Source of the DNA: an alpha proteobacterium BAL199
GTDB lineage: Bacteria; Pseudomonadota; Alphaproteobacteria; Thalassobaculales; Thalassobaculaceae
Direction: 5' to 3'
Assembly (NCBI GenBank): GCA_000171835.1
Contig: ABHC01000015.1
Coordinates: 84,028-148,027, forward strand
DNA: 64,000 bases
Made by a program: the position numbers and the translations under genes
The notes under the pieces: generated by a model
What the model saw: only the letters and a program-made list of their open reading frames with translations
Told to the model about the DNA's origin: nothing
The model's database searches: none
Shown here: positions 39,007 through 48,201 of the stretch, piece after piece
Position numbering within the stretch: position 1 is the stretch's first letter
Layout: every line of letters starts with the position of its first letter

Positions 39007-40068
39007 ATGCCATCGCAGAACGACAACGGTGACCAAGGCGGCCCTTGGGGCCGCACGCCAGCTTCCGACGCTGAGGAGTTGATCCGCCAAGGACAGGAAC
39101 GGCTCAAGCAGCTCATTCCGAACGCCGGAGGGGCGAAAGGCATCATTCTTGTCGCCTTTCTGGCTCTGGCTGCCTTGGGTGCTTGGACAGCCTACTACAC
39201 CGTGCCGAGCGACTCGGTCGCCGTCGTGCAGCGCTTCGGCAAGTACCTGAAAGATGTGCCGCCGGGGCTGCACTTCAAACTGCCCCTGGGCATCGACGAA
39301 GCCACCGTCGTGCCGGTCAAACGGCAGTTGAAGCAGGAGTTCGGATTCTCCACACCCGGCTCCCGCGACCCGTACCAGACCCCTCGTCCCCGCGACGAGA
39401 AGCGCGAAACCCAGATGGTGACGGGCGACCTGAACGCCGCACTGGTCGAATGGGTGGTGCAGTATCGGATCTCCGATCCCGCCAAGTTCCTGTTCGAGGT
39501 GCGTGAGCCGAGCGAGACGCTGCGCTACGTATCGGAATCCGTAATGCGCGAAGTCGTCGGCGACCGAACGGTCGACGAAGTCATTACCATCGGGCGCCAG
39601 GAAATCGAAACCGAAGCGCTGACCAAGATGCAGGCGCTCTCCACCAAGTACGCCATGGGCATCAGCATCGATCAGGTGCAGCTGAAGAACATCAACCCGC
39701 CGCTGCCGGTTCAGGAATCGTTCAACGAGGTGAACCAGGCGCAGCAGGAGAAGGAGAAACTGATCAACGAAGCCAGGCGCGATTACAATAAGGTGATCCC
39801 GTTGGCCGAGGGCGAGAAGGATCAGCGCATCCGCGAGGCCGACGGCTACCGCTTGAAGCGCGTCAACGAGGCCGAGGGTGACGTCGCCCGTTTCAGCGCA
39901 TTGCTGGCGGAATATCAAAAGGCGCCGGAAGTCACCCGGCGGCGCATCTATCTTGAAACCATGGAAGCCGTGATGCCGGGCATCCGCTCCAAGATCGTCA
40001 TCGACGAACAGGCGCGCAGCATTCTGCCGTTGTTGAACCTCGACGGCCAGAAGGGCGACCGACCATGA
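39007..40068 (+). CDS. hflK: FtsH protease modulator HflK
   Basis: A 353-residue SPFH/prohibitin-family protein. A Gly/Asn-rich N-terminus is followed by one membrane segment (residues ~44-62) and an SPFH domain (VAVVQRFGKYLKDVPPGLHFKLP). A long helical coiled-coil region (residues ~230-320, rich in Glu, Lys and Ala) comes last. With HflC it forms the large periplasmic cage around FtsH in the inner membrane and modulates membrane-protein quality control. The stop overlaps hflC by ATGA (40065-40068). Confidence 0.95.
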   Translation: MPSQNDNGDQGGPWGRTPASDAEELIRQGQERLKQLIPNAGGAKGIILVAFLALAALGAWTAYYTVPSDSVAVVQRFGKYLKDVPPGLHFKLPLGIDEATVVPVKRQLKQEFGFSTPGSRDPYQTPRPRDEKRETQMVTGDLNAALVEWVVQYRISDPAKFLFEVREPSETLRYVSESVMREVVGDRTVDEVITIGRQEIETEALTKMQALSTKYAMGISIDQVQLKNINPPLPVQESFNEVNQAQQEKEKLINEARRDYNKVIPLAEGEKDQRIREADGYRLKRVNEAEGDVARFSALLAEYQKAPEVTRRRIYLETMEAVMPGIRSKIVIDEQARSILPLLNLDGQKGDRP

Positions 40069-41066
40069 TCGGCATCAAGCACATAGCGATACTCGCCCTG
40101 ATCCTCATCGGGACTTACGTGGCGATGAGTTCGATCTACACGGTGAGCGAGGTCGAGCAGATCATCGTCACCCAGTTCGGCAAGCCGGTCGGCGAGCCGG
40201 TGACGACCGCCGGCCTGAAGATGAAGACGCCGTTCATCCAGGACGTCAATTCGATCGACAAGCGGGTCCTGGAATGGGACGGCAACCCATCAGACATGCC
40301 GACCAAGGACAAGCTCTACATCTCCGTCGATCTGTTTGCCCGCTGGCGGATCGTCGACCCGCTGCAGTACTTCCTGCGGCTGCGCGACGAACGCAGCGCC
40401 CAGTCTCGACTGGACGACATTCTCGGCAGCGAGACTCGCAACGCCGTTGCCAAGCACGAGCTGATCGAGATCATCCGCACCACCAAGGACCGTGTGCCGC
40501 TTCGCGACGCCCTGCTGACCGTCGCCGAACGCGATCTCGATATGGGTTCGCTGGTGCCGATCCAGAAAGGACGCAAGCTGGTCGAGCAGGAGATCTTTGC
40601 TGCAGCGGCAGAGAAGATCCAGGTGTTCGGAATTCAACTGCTCGACATCCGCTTCAAGCGTATCAACTACAATGAGAGCGTGCGGCCGAAGATCTACGAC
40701 CGGATGATCAGTGAGCGTCGGCAGATCGCCGAGCGCTTTCTGTCCGAGGGCAATGGCGAGGCTGCCCGGATCCGCGGCAATCGGGTACGCGACCTGAACA
40801 AGATCCAATCGGAAGCGTATCGGCAGGTCGAGGAGATCCGAGGCGTCGCGGACGCCAAAGCCACCGAAATCTATGCCGGCGCCTACAATCAGAGCCCGGA
40901 CTCGGTCGCGTTCTATGAGTTCACGCGGACGATGGAGTCCTACAAGACCGTCATCGCCGCCAACACCACGCTAATGCTCTCGACCGAGAGCGACCTGTTC
41001 AAGTTCCTGAAGGGCATGAGCCCGGGGAGCGCAGAAAGTCCGGGTCGGTCTCCGCTCGGCAACTGA
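40065..41066 (+). CDS. hflC: FtsH protease modulator HflC
   Basis: A 333-residue partner of HflK with an N-terminal membrane anchor (residues ~6-24) and an SPFH domain (VEQIIVTQFGKPVG...GLKMKTPFIQDV). A coiled-coil region follows (LSEGNGEAARIRGNRVRDLNKI...). The C-terminal part has the family block NQSPDSVAFYEFTRTMESYK. Genes hflK and hflC overlap by 4 nt. A good hairpin terminator follows 14 nt after the stop, so the pair forms a closed two-gene unit; degP, often next in alphaproteobacteria, is absent here. Confidence 0.95.
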   Translation: MIGIKHIAILALILIGTYVAMSSIYTVSEVEQIIVTQFGKPVGEPVTTAGLKMKTPFIQDVNSIDKRVLEWDGNPSDMPTKDKLYISVDLFARWRIVDPLQYFLRLRDERSAQSRLDDILGSETRNAVAKHELIEIIRTTKDRVPLRDALLTVAERDLDMGSLVPIQKGRKLVEQEIFAAAAEKIQVFGIQLLDIRFKRINYNESVRPKIYDRMISERRQIAERFLSEGNGEAARIRGNRVRDLNKIQSEAYRQVEEIRGVADAKATEIYAGAYNQSPDSVAFYEFTRTMESYKTVIAANTTLMLSTESDLFKFLKGMSPGSAESPGRSPLGN

Positions 41067-41079
41067 CGCTCGGATTTCA

Positions 41080-41124
41080 AGAGGGTGGCATCGTTCAAAC
41101 CGGACGGAGGCCGCCCTCTTTTTG
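41080..41124 (+). terminator. Rho-independent terminator after hflC
   Basis: AGAGGGTGGC (41080-41089) pairs with GCCGCCCTCT (41110-41119), with one G-U pair and a 20-nt loop, followed by a T run. It closes the hflKC operon. Confidence 0.75.
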
Positions 41125-41172
41125 CCTCGCTCGTTCCGGTACGGGTGGTAGCGGTCGACCGCCCTTCAGAGC

Positions 41173-41928
41173 TCAGATCGCCAGGTATCGGTGCCGCAAA
41201 TCGGCGTCCTCAAGGACTTCCTTGGCGGCCCCGTCGAACACGATCTCGCCCATGTCGAGGATCAGGGCCCGGTCGGCGAGATTCAGCGCAGCGATGGCGT
41301 TCTGCTCGACGATCACCGTGGTGATGCCGAGTTCCTTGACCTCCATCAGGATCTTCTCGATCTCCCGCACGATGGTCGGTGCCAGCCCCTCATAGGGCTC
41401 GTCCAGCAGCAGTAGCTTGAGGTCACGGGCCAATGCCCGGGCAACCGCCAGCATCTGCTGCTCGCCGCCGGACAGGGTGACCGCTTCCTGCTGCTTGCGC
41501 TCTGCCAGCCGGGGGAAATGCCCGTAGATGCGCTCCAGCGACCAGCCAAGCGGCTTGGCTACCTGCGACAGCAACAGGTTCTCCTCAACCGTGAGGCCGG
41601 CAATGATCCGTCGATCCTCGGGCACCAGTTGGATGCCCTGGCGCGCCGCCTCGAACGATTTCATCGGATGGATCGCCACCCCGTTCAACCAGATTTCACC
41701 CTGCATGATGGCCGGCTGCTCGGTGCGGGCGATGGCCCGCAGGGTCGAGGTCTTGCCGGCGCCGTTGCGTCCCAGCAACGCGACGATCTCGTTCTCGGCA
41801 ACGTCAAAGGACACGCCCTGAACGATGTAGGACTCGCCATAGTAGGCGTGGACGTTGCGAACGCTGAAATACGCGCTGGATCCCGCCGCCGGATTGCGGT
41901 GGTCGTCGATCGTGGCCGCCTCGCTCAT
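41173..41928 (-). CDS. livF: ABC transporter ATP-binding protein, LivF type
   Basis: A 251-residue ATPase with Walker A GRNGAGKT, signature LSGGEQQM, Walker B LLLLDEPYEG and the LivF-type block QGIQLVPEDRRI. An N-terminal ~17-residue extension (MSEAATIDDHRNPAAG) is unusual but short. It overlaps livG by ATGA (41925-41928). Last gene of a five-gene branched-chain-type (HAAT) importer; the substrate depends on the SBP and may be an amino acid, amide or short acid. Confidence 0.93.
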   Translation of the reverse strand: MSEAATIDDHRNPAAGSSAYFSVRNVHAYYGESYIVQGVSFDVAENEIVALLGRNGAGKTSTLRAIARTEQPAIMQGEIWLNGVAIHPMKSFEAARQGIQLVPEDRRIIAGLTVEENLLLSQVAKPLGWSLERIYGHFPRLAERKQQEAVTLSGGEQQMLAVARALARDLKLLLLDEPYEGLAPTIVREIEKILMEVKELGITTVIVEQNAIAALNLADRALILDMGEIVFDGAAKEVLEDADLRHRYLAI

Positions 41929-42680
41929 AGGTGAGCCCCTCCCAGATAGGCTTCCTGTACCTTCGGATTGCCCTTGATCGCCTCCGGCTCGCCCTCGGCG
42001 ATGACCGTGCCCTGCGCCAGCACCGAGATGGTGTGGGCCAGCGTGAACACCACGGTCATGTCATGCTCGATGACGATCTTGGTGATGCCGCGTTCGCCGA
42101 TCCGCTGCAGCAGATCGATCGTCGCATTCGTGTCGGCGCGCGACATGCCGGCCGTCGGTTCGTCCAGCAACAACAGCTTCGGGTCCTGAACCAGACACAT
42201 GGCCAACTCCAGCCGTCGCTTGTCGCCGCGCGACAGGCTGCCGGCGTGCATGTGAAGCTTGTCGGCCAGACCGACATCCTCCAGCACCGCCTCCGCGTGA
42301 TCGGTGATCTCGCCATGGGTGCCGACCCGCGACCACAGATCCATCCGGAAACTGCCGTCGCGTTTGGCGAATGCCGGGATCTTCACGTTCTCCACCAAGG
42401 AGAGATCGGCGAAGATCTCCGGTGTCTGAAACACCCGAGCAACGCCCGCCTGGTTGATCTCATGCGGCTGGATGCCAAGCAGCGACTTGCCGTCGAACGT
42501 CACGCTGCCGGTATCCGGCGTGATGCGTCCCACAAAGCAGTTCAGCAGGGTCGACTTGCCGGCACCGTTCGGCCCGATGATCGCGTGTACCGTCCCCTGC
42601 TGGACTTTGAGGTTGACCTGATTCAGCGCCCGTAGTCCGCCGAAGTCCTTGCAGACGCCCTGCACGTTGAGAATTGCCAT
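41925..42680 (-). CDS. livG: ABC transporter ATP-binding protein, LivG type
   Basis: A 251-residue ATPase with Walker A GPNGAGKST, signature LSRGDKRRLE and Walker B LLLDEPTAGMS. It is of the LivG type (about 250 residues, with the long insert between Walker A and the signature). The signature reads SRGDK in place of the common SGGEQ, a known variant in urea/amide-type transporters. Gap of 14 nt to livM upstream, where GGGAGGG serves as ribosome site. Confidence 0.93.
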   Translation of the reverse strand: MAILNVQGVCKDFGGLRALNQVNLKVQQGTVHAIIGPNGAGKSTLLNCFVGRITPDTGSVTFDGKSLLGIQPHEINQAGVARVFQTPEIFADLSLVENVKIPAFAKRDGSFRMDLWSRVGTHGEITDHAEAVLEDVGLADKLHMHAGSLSRGDKRRLELAMCLVQDPKLLLLDEPTAGMSRADTNATIDLLQRIGERGITKIVIEHDMTVVFTLAHTISVLAQGTVIAEGEPEAIKGNPKVQEAYLGGAHL

Positions 42681-42694
42681 TGCCGCGCCCTCCC

Positions 42695-43858
42695 TCAGCG
42701 TGCCGTATCGGATCGGGAACGGTCGAACCGCGCCTTGATCCGGGCCACACCCTCCATCACCCCGCCGGGCAGGAAGATCACGATCAGCATGAACACCACA
42801 CCCAACGTCAGGTGCCAGCCTTCACCGACGAACGGGCTGAACAGCACCACCGCAGCCTCCTGCAAGCCCTCCGGGAGGAAGTCGAAGATCCGGCCGAGCA
42901 CCTGGTCGTTGAACGCCGAGAAGATGTTCTCGAAGTACTTGATGATCCCAGCGCCAAGAACCGGTCCAAGCAACGTTCCAGAGCCGCCGAGGATGGTCAT
43001 CAGCACCACCTCGCCGGATGCCGTCCACTGCATGCGTTCCGCCCCCGCCAGAGGGTCGACCACCGCCATGAGCGATCCGGCCAATCCGGCGTACATGCCC
43101 GAGATCACGAACGCGGCCAGCGTATAGGGGCGGGTGTTGAAACCGGTGTAGTTCATCCGGTTCTGATTGGACTTGATCGCCCGCAGCGCCATGCCAAACG
43201 GCGACCGCCGGATCCGCATGGCCAGGTAGTAGGCCAGGATCAGCATCACCGCGCAGACATAGAAACCGGTGTAACCGACCGTCAGCATGCCGAACAGATT
43301 GGTCGACGGCAGCCCGGCTCCCGCCGGTCCGTCCAGGATCCGCGGATCGTGCAGCGCTAGTTGCAACCCGGTCTCGCCGTTGGTGATCGGCGTCAGCACC
43401 GAATAGGCGAGATTGTAGGACATCTGGGCGAAGGCCAGCGTCAGGATCGAGAAGTAGATCCCGGTCCGCCGCAGGCTGACATAACCGATCAGCAGGGCGA
43501 ATACTCCACCGGCCAATACGCCGAACAGAATCGCCGGCACGATGTTCATGGTCAGCAGTTTGAACGACCAGACCGCGGCGTAGGACCCCACCCCCAGGAA
43601 CGCGGCGTGCCCGAACGACAGGTACCCGGTCAGCCCGAACAGGATGTTGAAGCCGATTGCGAGGATCCCGAAGATCGCGAATTTCTGCACGAGGTCCGGA
43701 TAGGCCGCGCCGATCGGCGACAGCCAGATTGGCATGGTCAACACCGCCAGCGCGAATATCAGGAACTTGATGTGATCGGCCCGGCTGGAACCACCGTCGT
43801 TGGCGGAGGGCGCGACTGCCTTCTGGTTACCCGGGGAGTCGATTGTTGCGGCGCTCAT
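42695..43858 (-). CDS. livM: ABC transporter permease, LivM type
   Basis: A 387-residue permease with about ten hydrophobic segments and the LivM signatures [39 protein letters not shown] and [14 protein letters not shown]. The first ~35 residues are hydrophilic. It forms the membrane channel with LivH. Spacing to livH is 3 nt. Confidence 0.93.
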   Translation of the reverse strand: MSAATIDSPGNQKAVAPSANDGGSSRADHIKFLIFALAVLTMPIWLSPIGAAYPDLVQKFAIFGILAIGFNILFGLTGYLSFGHAAFLGVGSYAAVWSFKLLTMNIVPAILFGVLAGGVFALLIGYVSLRRTGIYFSILTLAFAQMSYNLAYSVLTPITNGETGLQLALHDPRILDGPAGAGLPSTNLFGMLTVGYTGFYVCAVMLILAYYLAMRIRRSPFGMALRAIKSNQNRMNYTGFNTRPYTLAAFVISGMYAGLAGSLMAVVDPLAGAERMQWTASGEVVLMTILGGSGTLLGPVLGAGIIKYFENIFSAFNDQVLGRIFDFLPEGLQEAAVVLFSPFVGEGWHLTLGVVFMLIVIFLPGGVMEGVARIKARFDRSRSDTAR

Positions 43859-43861
43859 GTC

Positions 43862-44878
43862 TCAACCCTCCATGACGCCGCGGCGCCCGAGCAGCCCTCG
43901 CGGCCTGACTTGCAGCACCACAACGGCTACCAGATAGACAATGATCTGATCGATGCCCGGGATGATCGACTTCACCTCGTTCATCGATGCGAAAGACTGC
44001 AGGATCCCCAGCAGGAAACCTGCCAGCACCGCGCCCTCAAGGGAACCCATGCCACCGACGACGACCACGACGAACGACAGCACCAGGAACTCCATCCCCA
44101 TGTGATAGTCGGGCGGAAGGATTGGCGTGTACATCATGCCGGCCAATCCTGCGACGACAGCAGCCAGGCCAAACACGATGGTGAACCGGCGCTGCACGTC
44201 GATACCCAGCAGACCGACCGTCTCGCGGTCCTGCATGCCGGCACGCACGACCATGCCGAAGGTGGTGAAGCGCAGAAAGGCAAACACGCCGGCGATGATC
44301 GCCGCCGAAAAGGCGAGATAGATCAGCCGCCACCAGGGGTAGACCAGCGTCGGCCCCAGGCCCAGCCAGGTGCCGATGTCGGCGCTGCCCGCGACGACAT
44401 TGGGCGCGGGCGTCGGAATCGGGTTGGCGCCGAACACCGCCTTGATGATCTCCTGCACCACGATCGCCAAGCCGAAGGTCACCAGGATCTGCTCCGCGTG
44501 CGAACGCTTGTAGAAATACTGAATCAGTCCGCGTTCCATGATCAGGCCGATCAGGAGCATCACCGGGATCGTTAGCAGGACGGCCAACGGCACCGAATAG
44601 TCGATCAGCAGCAGTCCCGTGTCGCCGAACCAGATCTTGAGGTACGGCACTTCCTTATAGGCCTTGAAGAAGGTGACGCTGGTGTCCTCGATCTGCCTGG
44701 ACAGCGTGAGCAGCTTCTGCATGGTGACGGCGCAGAACGCGCCGAGCATGAAAAGCGCGCCGTGCGCGAAATTGACGACACCCAACGTGCCGAAAATGAG
44801 TGTGAGGCCAAGCGCAATCAGCGCGTAGGCCCCACCCTTGTCCAGCCCGTTGAGAGCCTGAAGGATGACCGCATCCAT
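43862..44878 (-). CDS. livH: ABC transporter permease, LivH type
   Basis: A 338-residue permease with the LivH N-terminal block LNGLDKGGAYALIALGLTLIFGTLGVVNFAHGALFM (given here as position ~8-43; key part ALGLTLIFG) and the C-terminal VVVGGMGSLEGAVLAG. An extra ~50-residue loop (residues ~55-105) is longer than in E. coli LivH. A strong stem-loop separates it from the SBP gene. Confidence 0.92.
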   Translation of the reverse strand: MDAVILQALNGLDKGGAYALIALGLTLIFGTLGVVNFAHGALFMLGAFCAVTMQKLLTLSRQIEDTSVTFFKAYKEVPYLKIWFGDTGLLLIDYSVPLAVLLTIPVMLLIGLIMERGLIQYFYKRSHAEQILVTFGLAIVVQEIIKAVFGANPIPTPAPNVVAGSADIGTWLGLGPTLVYPWWRLIYLAFSAAIIAGVFAFLRFTTFGMVVRAGMQDRETVGLLGIDVQRRFTIVFGLAAVVAGLAGMMYTPILPPDYHMGMEFLVLSFVVVVVGGMGSLEGAVLAGFLLGILQSFASMNEVKSIIPGIDQIIVYLVAVVVLQVRPRGLLGRRGVMEG

Positions 44879-44923
44879 GACGTCAAGACCCCACCTGAAA
44901 ACCGTCTGCTAAGCGCTGAAAAG

Positions 44924-44968
44924 GCCGACCGGCCGTCCACCTGTTGCCAGGCGGACGGCGCGGTCGGC
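44924..44968 (-). terminator. Strong stem-loop between SBP gene and livH
   Basis: The arms 44924-44943 and 44948-44968 pair along about 20 bp with one bulge and one mismatch around a 4-nt loop (TTGC on the plus strand). On the minus-strand transcript a short TTTT follows. It lies just after the SBP stop codon and may act as a leaky terminator or 3' stabiliser, so that binding protein is made in excess of the permeases. Confidence 0.7.
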
Positions 44969-44986
44969 TAGTCAGTAGGTCAGACC

Positions 44987-46336
44987 TTACAAGGGAACCT
45001 TGTATGGGCCCAACTCACCGCCGAAGATTTTCGCGTCATAGGTCACGTCGGCACGCGGCACTTCCTTGACGACCTCCAGGAGATCGAACTGGTTGGTCGG
45101 GTTCTCCTTACCGCGCACCACCAGTACATCCTTGAAGCACTGGTGATCTTCCGCACGGTACAGGGTCTTGCCGTTGCCCATTCCGTCGAACTCGAAGCCT
45201 TCCAGGGTCTTGATGACCTCCGGCGGGTAGAAGGTGCCGGCCTGCTCGCACGCATTGGCGTACAGGAGAGCCTGGACGTAACAGGTGTGAGCGGCCTGCG
45301 ACGGCGGGAAGCCGTACTCCTGACCGAACGACTTCACGAACGTCTGCGATCCGGCGTCCCTCAGCGACCAGTGCCAGTTCGTGGTGCCGAGGATGCCCTT
45401 AACGTTCTCGCCGGCACCCTGTGCCATCAGACGCGAGTACAACGGCACGATAATCTCGAACTTCTTGCCGTTGACCATCTTGTCGCGCAAGCCGAACTGA
45501 ACCGCCTGGGTCAAGGAATTGACCATGTCCTTGCCGTAGTGGTTCAGGATCAGCACATCGGCGCCGGAGTTCAGAACCGGTGTGATGTACTGGGAGAAGT
45601 CCCCCGCTCCGAGCGGTGTGCGGACCGCCTTCACGGTCGTCCAGCCGAGCGCCTCGGTGGTGTTCTTGATCGACTCTTCCTGGGTCCAGCCCCAGGTATA
45701 ATCGGCCGTCAGGTGATAGGCCCGACGATCGGTGCCCATGTTTTCCTTCAACACCGGGCCGAGCGCAGCGCCCGACATGTAGGCATTGAAGAAGTGCCGG
45801 AACCCGTAGCGCTTCTTGTCCTTGCCCGTGGTGTCGTTGGAATGCGTCAGGCCGCACATGAAGATGACGCCCATCTCCTGCGCCAGCGACTGCACGGCAA
45901 CCGCCACGCCGGACGACGAACCGCCCGAGAACATGATGACGCCATCCTTCTCGATCATACGCTTCGCGGACGCCCGCGCCGCGTCCGACTTGGTCTGGGT
46001 GTCGCCGGTGACGTACTCAAGCTTCTTGCCGAGAATGCCATTCCCCTTCAGCGACAGGGGGGTCATGGTCTTCAACAACCCGCCGTCGCCCTCGCCGTTG
46101 ATGTGCTTGACGGCCAACTGATAGGCCCGCAACTCATCCGCGCCTTCGTCGGCGTACGCGCCGGTCTGCGGGACGTTGAAGCCGAACTTCACGCTCTTGG
46201 CGCTGCCCGGATTGTTGCGGAACTCCTCGGCCCAAGCACCTTTGATGAAGAAATTCGGGGCCGCCAGGCCAGCCGTCACCGCAACGCCGCCCTGGAGCAG
46301 CCGGCGACGGTTCACATTCTTGTCGAAGATGGTCAT
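44987..46336 (-). CDS. ABC transporter substrate-binding protein (Liv/amide type, Tat signal)
   Basis: A 449-residue periplasmic binding protein of the leucine/amide family. The N-terminus carries a twin-arginine-type signal (NRRRLLQGGVAVTAGLAA) with cleavage likely after GAWA. Peripla_BP_6 features follow (FGFNVPQTGAYADEGADELRAYQLAVKHIN, MFSGGSSSGVAVAVQ). Start ATG 46336 behind GGGAGG. It is the first gene of a complete importer operon and is divergent from a ScfR-like XRE regulator, so fatty-acyl or related small-acid control is possible. Ligand unknown. Confidence 0.9.
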   Translation of the reverse strand: MTIFDKNVNRRRLLQGGVAVTAGLAAPNFFIKGAWAEEFRNNPGSAKSVKFGFNVPQTGAYADEGADELRAYQLAVKHINGEGDGGLLKTMTPLSLKGNGILGKKLEYVTGDTQTKSDAARASAKRMIEKDGVIMFSGGSSSGVAVAVQSLAQEMGVIFMCGLTHSNDTTGKDKKRYGFRHFFNAYMSGAALGPVLKENMGTDRRAYHLTADYTWGWTQEESIKNTTEALGWTTVKAVRTPLGAGDFSQYITPVLNSGADVLILNHYGKDMVNSLTQAVQFGLRDKMVNGKKFEIIVPLYSRLMAQGAGENVKGILGTTNWHWSLRDAGSQTFVKSFGQEYGFPPSQAAHTCYVQALLYANACEQAGTFYPPEVIKTLEGFEFDGMGNGKTLYRAEDHQCFKDVLVVRGKENPTNQFDLLEVVKEVPRADVTYDAKIFGGELGPYKVPL

Positions 46337-46556
46337 ATGGATCCTCCCTCACGATGAGCCGAACGCCATGCGCCCTCGCGTCCACGGGGCATCTTGATCG
46401 CGCGCTCTATCGTGAGCCAGGGTAGTTGACCTGAAAATAGTATCAATAACTACTTGAAAACTCGCAGATATTTTGTCAACAATCGTTCGTTAATCTTCAC
46501 TGCTCTGTCAAGATGTGACAACCCGTCGCATCTCACCCCGGTCGGAGTGCACACCG

Positions 46557-48137
46557 ATGGCCCGCCAACTTACCGGCTACCGGATCCGTGAGCGGCGACG
46601 GCAACTCGGCCTGACGCAGGCAGGCGTCGCCAAAAGTGTCGGGATCTCGCCGTCCTATCTAAATCTGATCGAAGCGAACAAACGCGCCATTGCAGGGTCA
46701 ATCCTGCGGCGGATCACCGAGTTGCTGGATCTCGACCCCGAGACGCTGACCGGCCGCACCGAGCAGCGGATGGTCGACGACCTGGAGGAACTGGCGGCAG
46801 AGCCGATGCTACGCGATCTCGGACTCGACCAGACATCCACCGGTGAGTTGATCGGCCGGCATCCAACCTGGGTGAACGCGCTTCTGACATGCTGGCGCGC
46901 CTACCGCGACCAGGCGCAAACCGCATCGGCGCTCAGCGACCGCCTGAACCAGGATCCGGCTCTCGCCGACGCCGTGCACCAGATCCTGACCCATGTGACG
47001 GCGGTGCGTTCAGCGTCAGAGATCCTTGACGCCAACGACGACCTCGAACCGGACCGGCGCCGTCGGTTCCACCACATCCTGTCGACCGAGAGCGCACAAC
47101 TGTCGGATGTCGTTCAGGCATTGGCTGCCTTCTTCGACAAGCCGCACACCCGCACGCGATCCGTCACCGCGGCCGAGGAGGTCGACGACGTCATCATCGA
47201 ACGCGGGAACCATTTTCCCGCTTTAGAACAGGCCGCCGACGACCTGGCGCGGCAGGTGCGCGGCCATGGAGATGTGCCGCTGAGCGCGCTCGCCGACTAC
47301 CTGAAGCAGTCGCACCAGGTGACGGTCAGCAGTCGCGCTCCCACGAACACGGGCGGCGTCCGGTTCCGCAACCTTTGCACCTATGATTCCGATACCCGAA
47401 CCCTGGTGTTCCTGGATCACGCATCGATCCCAACCCGGCAGTTCCAGATGGCCCGGCTCGCGGCGGAGCTAGGCGCGCGCGATGCCATCGAGGCCGAGAC
47501 CGAGGATCCCCTGCTGACGTCGCCATCGTCGCAGGCGCAGGCGTTTCGGGCGTTCGCGTCCTATGTCGCCAGCGCACTGATCCTGCCTTACGAGCGGTTT
47601 CGCGCCGACGCGATCGAGGTTCGCTACGATATCGAAGTGCTTCGCCAACGCTACAACGCGAGCTTCGAGCAGATCGCTCATCGACTGGTCGCGCTGCGAC
47701 GTCCCGGCCAGGAAGGGATTCCGTTCGGGTTCCTGCGCGCAAATCCGGCCGGGTTCACCACCAAGCGCTTTCCTTTGCCGGGATTGCCGCTACCGCGGCA
47801 CGGGCACGGCTGCCCGTTGTGGGCGATCTACGGCGCCTTCCAGACTCCCGGCCGAGTGCTGCGGCACGTCGTTCAGTTCCCCGACAACGCGCGCTATCTG
47901 TTCGTGGCCGGAACCGTGGTCAAGCAGCCGGCGACCTTTCATGAACCGTCCGTACCCTATGCGGTGATGCTGGCCTGCGACGTGATCCACGCCGACCAGA
48001 CGGTGTACGCCGATGGTCTCGATCTCAACGGCCCCAGCCCCGCCATCGTTCCTGTCGGACCATCCTGCAGGCTCTGCCCACGTCTTGATTGCCTGTACCG
48101 GGCCGAGGAACCGATCGTGGGCCGTCCGGCCGCCTGA
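46557..48137 (+). CDS. ScfR-like XRE transcriptional regulator with DHp-like segment
   Basis: A 526-residue regulator; start ATG 46557 behind GGAG. Residues ~9-63 are an XRE HTH (QAGVAKSVGISPSYLNLIEANKR). Residues ~140-194 resemble the two-helix dimerisation domain of histidine kinases (ILTHVTAVRSASEIL ... RFHHILSTESAQLSDVV), with no ATPase domain. Residues ~235-365 match the ImmA/IrrE-like part, but an HExxH motif is not visible. The C-terminal half is the short-chain fatty-acyl regulator domain, ending in a Cys cluster (SCRLCPRLDCLYR). Relatives (ScfR, RamB, PccR) control acyl-CoA metabolism. Divergent from the SBP operon, its likely target. Confidence 0.88.
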   Translation: MARQLTGYRIRERRRQLGLTQAGVAKSVGISPSYLNLIEANKRAIAGSILRRITELLDLDPETLTGRTEQRMVDDLEELAAEPMLRDLGLDQTSTGELIGRHPTWVNALLTCWRAYRDQAQTASALSDRLNQDPALADAVHQILTHVTAVRSASEILDANDDLEPDRRRRFHHILSTESAQLSDVVQALAAFFDKPHTRTRSVTAAEEVDDVIIERGNHFPALEQAADDLARQVRGHGDVPLSALADYLKQSHQVTVSSRAPTNTGGVRFRNLCTYDSDTRTLVFLDHASIPTRQFQMARLAAELGARDAIEAETEDPLLTSPSSQAQAFRAFASYVASALILPYERFRADAIEVRYDIEVLRQRYNASFEQIAHRLVALRRPGQEGIPFGFLRANPAGFTTKRFPLPGLPLPRHGHGCPLWAIYGAFQTPGRVLRHVVQFPDNARYLFVAGTVVKQPATFHEPSVPYAVMLACDVIHADQTVYADGLDLNGPSPAIVPVGPSCRLCPRLDCLYRAEEPIVGRPAA

Positions 48138-48143
48138 GTGCAC

Positions 48144-48178
48144 AAAGAGAAACGAGCCCTCGCGTTGGCGAGGGCTCG
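48144..48178 (-). terminator. Rho-independent terminator of the pot operon
   Basis: A perfect 11-bp stem (48153-48163 with 48168-48178) with a 4-nt loop; on the minus strand it is followed by TTTCTCTTTG. It lies 24 nt past the potD stop and also just after the convergent XRE gene, so it may work in both directions. Confidence 0.85.
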
Positions 48179-48201
48179 CATCGACCGTGCGTCCTGGAGT
48201 C

